DNA of 64,000 nucleotides from Paramecium pentaurelia (taxonomy: Eukaryota > Ciliophora > Oligohymenophorea > Peniculida > Parameciidae). Where the stretch lies: the NCBI GenBank assembly GCA_905183005.1, contig CAJJDO010000002.1:410656-474655 (forward strand), in the 5' to 3' direction. Within the stretch, counting starts at the first letter, position 1, and each line of letters begins with the position of its first letter. This document shows, in pieces, positions 60,556 to 64,000 of this stretch. The notes below the pieces were generated by a model. It was not told where the DNA came from. It made no database searches and saw only the letters and a list, made by a program, of their open reading frames with translations. The position numbers were made by a program, and so were the translations under genes.

Positions 60556-61260
60556 GAAATAAAATTATAAATATATAAATATAATAATATATGTAATTCA
60601 ACTATCTAAAGAAGATAATAAAGATATAAATCTAATTGTTTAAAGTTCTTGTTGTGTAGTTCAATAATATAAGTTATATTAAATTGAAAAAGAAAGTAGA
60701 TTATAGTGTCAATTAATTTGATAAGAGTATAAATTGTTTTAAAGAAATATGGGATATAGTATGACATAAACTTAAATTTTATGTTGATGAATGGTTTTGA
60801 TAATATTAAATGAAGAATATGAAAAGAAAAAGGAAGAATTTTAATGTGAAGATGAATTAGATGAATTTAATAATGGTTAGAAAGAAGATGAAGAAAATTA
60901 ATATTTAAGTATTAGGAAGATGGAGATTATGAATGGGTTAATGAAGTAAAATGATTTAATGAAAGAGATTATTTAGATAATTGTTTATAAGATAAAACTA
61001 GTAAGTGTATATGTATAGACAAAAAATACTATACATAATAATAATTTAATTTAATAGAGTATTAATTTATTATTTTAATGAGTTTAATCATTTATATTTA
61101 TACCTAATGGGAACTAAATCATAATATTATTAAATAAATATAAATAATGAATTGTAAAAAATATTATTACATATTCAAAGTATATGATTATTTATATGAG
61201 ATTGTAATTAAATTATTTTCATAGTACAGAAATTAAAATAATATATCTAAATAAATTATT
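60556..61260. other. Intergenic region with a possible decayed gene
   Basis: 705 bp between two plus-strand genes. The left half holds fragments that look like protein but are broken by three TGA codons and a frame change (60591-60954). The right half is plain AT-rich DNA with the 14-3-3 promoter. Confidence 0.5.
60591..60954 (+). pseudogene. Probable relic of an acidic protein gene
   Basis: One frame gives LSKEDNKDINLIVQSSCCVV, then after stops LNEEYEKKKEEFQCEDELDE, which is clearly protein-like and acidic. Another frame ends with EDGDYEWVNEVK and TGA. The stops could be hidden by introns only with non-typical sites, and I found no set that works. Either it is a pseudogene left after a genome duplication, or there are sequencing errors. 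No domain is recognised. Confidence 0.35.
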
Positions 61261-62067
61261 ATGTAAGATAAGAGAGACGAACACACATACATGGCTAGGT
61301 TGGCTGAATAAACTGAAAGATGGGAGGATATGGTAATATAAGTAATTCAATAAGTAGGTTGAGAACATGAGGAAGGTAGCAGAGATTACTAAAGATTTGA
61401 ATAATGAAGAGAGAAATCTACTTTCAATTGCATATAAGAATACAGTAGGATAAAGGAGAACTGCTTGGAGAGCAATTACTGCTTATGAGATTAAGGAGAA
61501 ATAGAAGGTATAAGTAGAGTGGATAAGTGATAGATTGTGAAATATTAAGAAGTACTTTAATATTACAAGGCAAGAGTAGAGAAAGAATTAGATTATTATT
61601 GCAATGAGGTTTTGTAGTTGATAGATCACACTCTATTGAAGAAGACAGCTAACACTGAGGCTAGAGTATTTTATCACAAAATGAAAGGAGATTATAATCG
61701 ATACATTTCAGAATATTCATAATAAAAGGCTTAGGAGAAAGCAATTTAATAAGCTTAGTAGGCGTATTAGACAGCATTGGAATTAATTGATAAGGACAAG
61801 TTTCCAAAAACTAATTTATTAAGATTAGGAGTTACTCTCAATTATTCAGTGTTTTGTTATGAAATAATGAGTGATGTTGCTAAGGCATGTGAATTGGCAA
61901 AGACAGTAAAAGATGAAGTATTAATTTAAATAATATATAAGGCAATTAAAGAATTAGATGATATGGAAGAAGATCAATATAAAGATGTGACCACAATCTT
62001 ACAATTGATAAATGACAATCTTACTAATTGGTAAGCTGAGTTACCAGATGAAGGAGGGAAAAAATGA
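61261..62067 (+). CDS. 14-3-3 protein
   Basis: A 251-aa protein with introns 61333-61357 and 61508-61533. Family landmarks in order: YMARLAEQTERWEDM spliced to VENMRKVA, LNNEERNLLSIAYKNTVGQR, RRTAWRAI, VFYHKMKGDYNRYISEY (phosphopeptide groove), NLLRLGVTLNYSVFCYEI and DNLTNWQAELPDE at the C-terminus. 14-3-3 dimers bind phospho-Ser/Thr motifs on kinases, channels and phosphatases, which are plentiful in this window. The length is that of the family. Only the conserved Gln-for-TAG codons distinguish it from an animal protein. Confidence 0.97.
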
Positions 62068-62117
62068 ATTCATTTAATATAAATAATATTATTAACAAAT
62101 ACACAAAGGTAAATTTA

Positions 62118-64000
62118 TCATTTAGGTATTTCTAATAATTTCTTTTAATCTTCAGAACTTAATTTTTTAAATACTTCTTATAGATATACTTTAACTGAAT
62201 CTAACTATTCTAATATCCTAAGTGCACTAATTAATTTAGAATCTATTTATGCTGTAGACCACTTTGATTTATAACAATTAGCAATTATTTTTAGTATCTA
62301 TAAATAATATCATCATACTTGTAATGCATTTTCAGATTTACCATTGACAAATAGATCTCCATCTTAAATGATGAATTCAGCTAATAAATTATGCTGAATA
62401 TAAGCCTATCGTTTATCATATTATAAAGGTAATAAATATAGCCAAGTTTCTATACCTTAAATTAAATCTTATCCAAGTGATTTCGGATGTGACTTAATAA
62501 TCTTACCTAAAGCAGATATTGAATTGTCTCTTGCTAATCCAAATTATCTTTCATTATCATCTTAATTTATTTGTATTTTCAAAGATTCAACCAAAGATTT
62601 CAATAAAGATTATGATACTTACATATACAATTCTTATGGAGTATTAATAGCCATCACACCTATTCCATATACAGCTACCTATCTTACATAACATACTCTA
62701 TCACATGCATATACAGTTAAAGCTTAAGTTAGATCCATGAATTTATTTTAGATATATGGGAATCCCAAATACTCAATCATATAGTCAATTAAACAGATTC
62801 CAAATTAATGCATCTTAGGAGATTTTGATTAATCAAGTACTTTAGGTAATATTTAATTGCAAATTATTTCATAAAGAGGAAGAACAAATTCTTTATGAGT
62901 TTTGAATAAAGCACCAATACATTCAGCAATCTTAACATGTAAATTTTCTTCAGTTTCTGTTTCTTCCTTAATAGCATTCTTCTCATCCTCATCTACATCT
63001 TCATCCTTAGCCAAATTCTCATTATCAGCCTTTCTTCTATCAGATTCTAGTAATAATTTAAATACTTTATCTGATAATTCAGTAACTTCCTCTGTGGTCA
63101 TAAATGGCTAAGAAACTAATTCAATTATTTCCTTGATGCTATTAATCTGTTCAATAATCACAATTGGATCATATTCCTTAAAAGCTGCTTCCAATATGAT
63201 TCCAAGAAAATACTTAGCTCCATTTATCAATTATTAGGGATTGTTAGTTTCTTTAACATTCTTGACTAAATTTACTAAGCATTTACAAGCAGCACTTCTA
63301 ATGTTTGAATCAGAACTAAATTAAGACAATGGCACAATTAATTTAATGCATCTCTCCACAAAAGGAAAGAAAGACTGTTTCAATTCTTAAATGAATACAG
63401 ATAACGTATGAATGGCAACCTAGGCTTCTTCATTATCATAAGTATGCAATTCTTCCTCATTATTTGATTCTGTTGAATTGATATTAAAAACTAATTCGAT
63501 TAATTAAAATAATGAAGGTACTACATCTCCAAGATATTTAGCCAATTATTATGGACAAATTAATGCTAATCTTTACCATCCTGAAAGTACATAAGACTTC
63601 TATGGATCAATAACTTCCAAATTATTTGTCTATACTTATATTAGAATCTAAACTGTCTATTATAGATAGGGTAGATACACTTACTCTCCCACTGCTGAAG
63701 CTATTAAAGTGATTGTTTCAATAACTTAGCCTTTCAATTATCTGTATTGTTTAGTTTAATGATTCGTAAAAATTTAGAATAAAAGAGGAAGCAATTCATT
63801 AACATAGGGAATGAATTGTTTTTTACTTGATTCTGCTGTAGCTGCAATTACACTAATAGCATTTTCTTTTTCAATAGAAATGCCTGTATTTAAAAATTTG
63901 ATAGACATTTAAATTAAATTAGGCAAATATATTTCAATGCCTTTTTCAGTTCCTTCAACAAAATTTGTTAGAGCAGCTAAAATATGAGAACTTACTCTAG
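62118..64000 (-). CDS. IPO5: Importin-5/KAP121-type karyopherin beta, 5' end beyond window
   Basis: The C-terminal part of a HEAT-repeat nuclear import receptor; the frame is open to base 64000. Blocks match importin-5: an acidic stretch (LAKDEDVDEDEKNAIKEETE) followed by CIGALFKTHKEFVLPLYEII, then YVRQVAVYGIGVMAINTP, ISALGKIIKSHPKSLGQDL and IETWLYLLPLQYDKRQAYIQ. It ends LSSEDQKKLLEIPK, like the LSPEQQAAIQELL tail of IPO5. At least two small introns are present, one before ILKIIAN near 62300. It carries cargo such as ribosomal proteins and histones into the nucleus using Ran. Its stop converges on 14-3-3, 50 bp away. Confidence 0.9.

Noticed and set aside
62902..63111. A Ser-rich plus-strand frame opposite the importin acidic loop.
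   Set aside because: Direct complement of the Asp/Glu-rich importin segment; the importin frame is conserved.
1..64000. Reading the window with the standard genetic code as AT-rich intergenic DNA with a few short ORFs.
   Set aside because: Conserved proteins (NOG2, IFT122, 14-3-3, kinases) run through many TAA and TAG codons at Gln positions and stop only at TGA.
1..64000. tRNA, rRNA, CRISPR array, transposon or telomeric repeats.
   Set aside because: I looked for T-loop-like GGTTCGA motifs, direct-repeat/spacer patterns, transposase motifs and C4A2/C3A4-type repeats and saw none that hold up. A covariance-model scan would be needed to exclude tRNAs formally.

Overview
The window reads as a somatic (macronuclear) scaffold from a ciliate, most likely a Paramecium of the aurelia type. 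The base composition is strongly AT-rich. TGA is the only stop, while TAA and TAG occur constantly inside conserved proteins at Gln positions. Introns are tiny: about 90 were inferred, nearly all 19-35 nt, starting GTA and ending TAG or AAG. Genes are packed tightly, often with 10-100 bp between them. All CDS coordinates below use genetic code 6. For nearly every spliced model the length from start to stop minus introns is a multiple of three, which was used as an internal check.

Layout. 0-8.2 kb: an EF-hand-like protein (cut by the window), two tandem paralogous secreted or membrane proteins, a ULK-like kinase, a coiled-coil protein and a membrane protein. 8.2-19.7 kb: an N-myristoylated pseudokinase, two RING-like proteins flanking the ribosome-biogenesis GTPase NOG2, an ankyrin protein, a mitochondrial ABCB7/ATM1-type half transporter, an armadillo-like protein and small unknowns. 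19.7-24.2 kb: a repeat-containing protein, a PH-plus-kinase protein and thymidine kinase, interrupted by a 1,160-bp exact duplication across a single N, which is almost certainly an unmerged contig overlap. 24.2-36.5 kb: a gene-poor stretch, a second myristoylated pseudokinase with an EF-hand, the ciliary transport protein IFT122, a MORN protein, a kinase, an E2F-partner DP-like factor and a VPS9-like protein. 36.5-48 kb: a tandem-GAF protein separated from a membrane protein by one in-frame TGA, two paralogous kinases, a SAPS-type PP6 regulatory subunit and unknowns. 48-64 kb: a four-helix membrane protein next to a two-pore-channel-like cation channel with EF-hands, a casein kinase 1, a divergent ATG8, two tandem hybrid histidine kinases, a TB2/DP1/HVA22-like protein, 14-3-3 and an importin-5-type karyopherin.

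There are no operons. The gene set is rich in signalling: eight kinase-fold proteins, two hybrid histidine kinases, GAF, PH, 14-3-3 and a Ca2+-regulated channel. Cilia (IFT122), autophagy (ULK-like kinases, ATG8-like) and cell-cycle (DP, thymidine kinase) functions are also represented. No tRNA, rRNA, CRISPR array, transposase or telomeric repeat was seen. The most unusual items are the pair of pseudokinases that lost the same catalytic residues, the EF-hand-linked two-pore channel with a tail of about 500 residues, the GAF/TGA junction and the assembly duplication.
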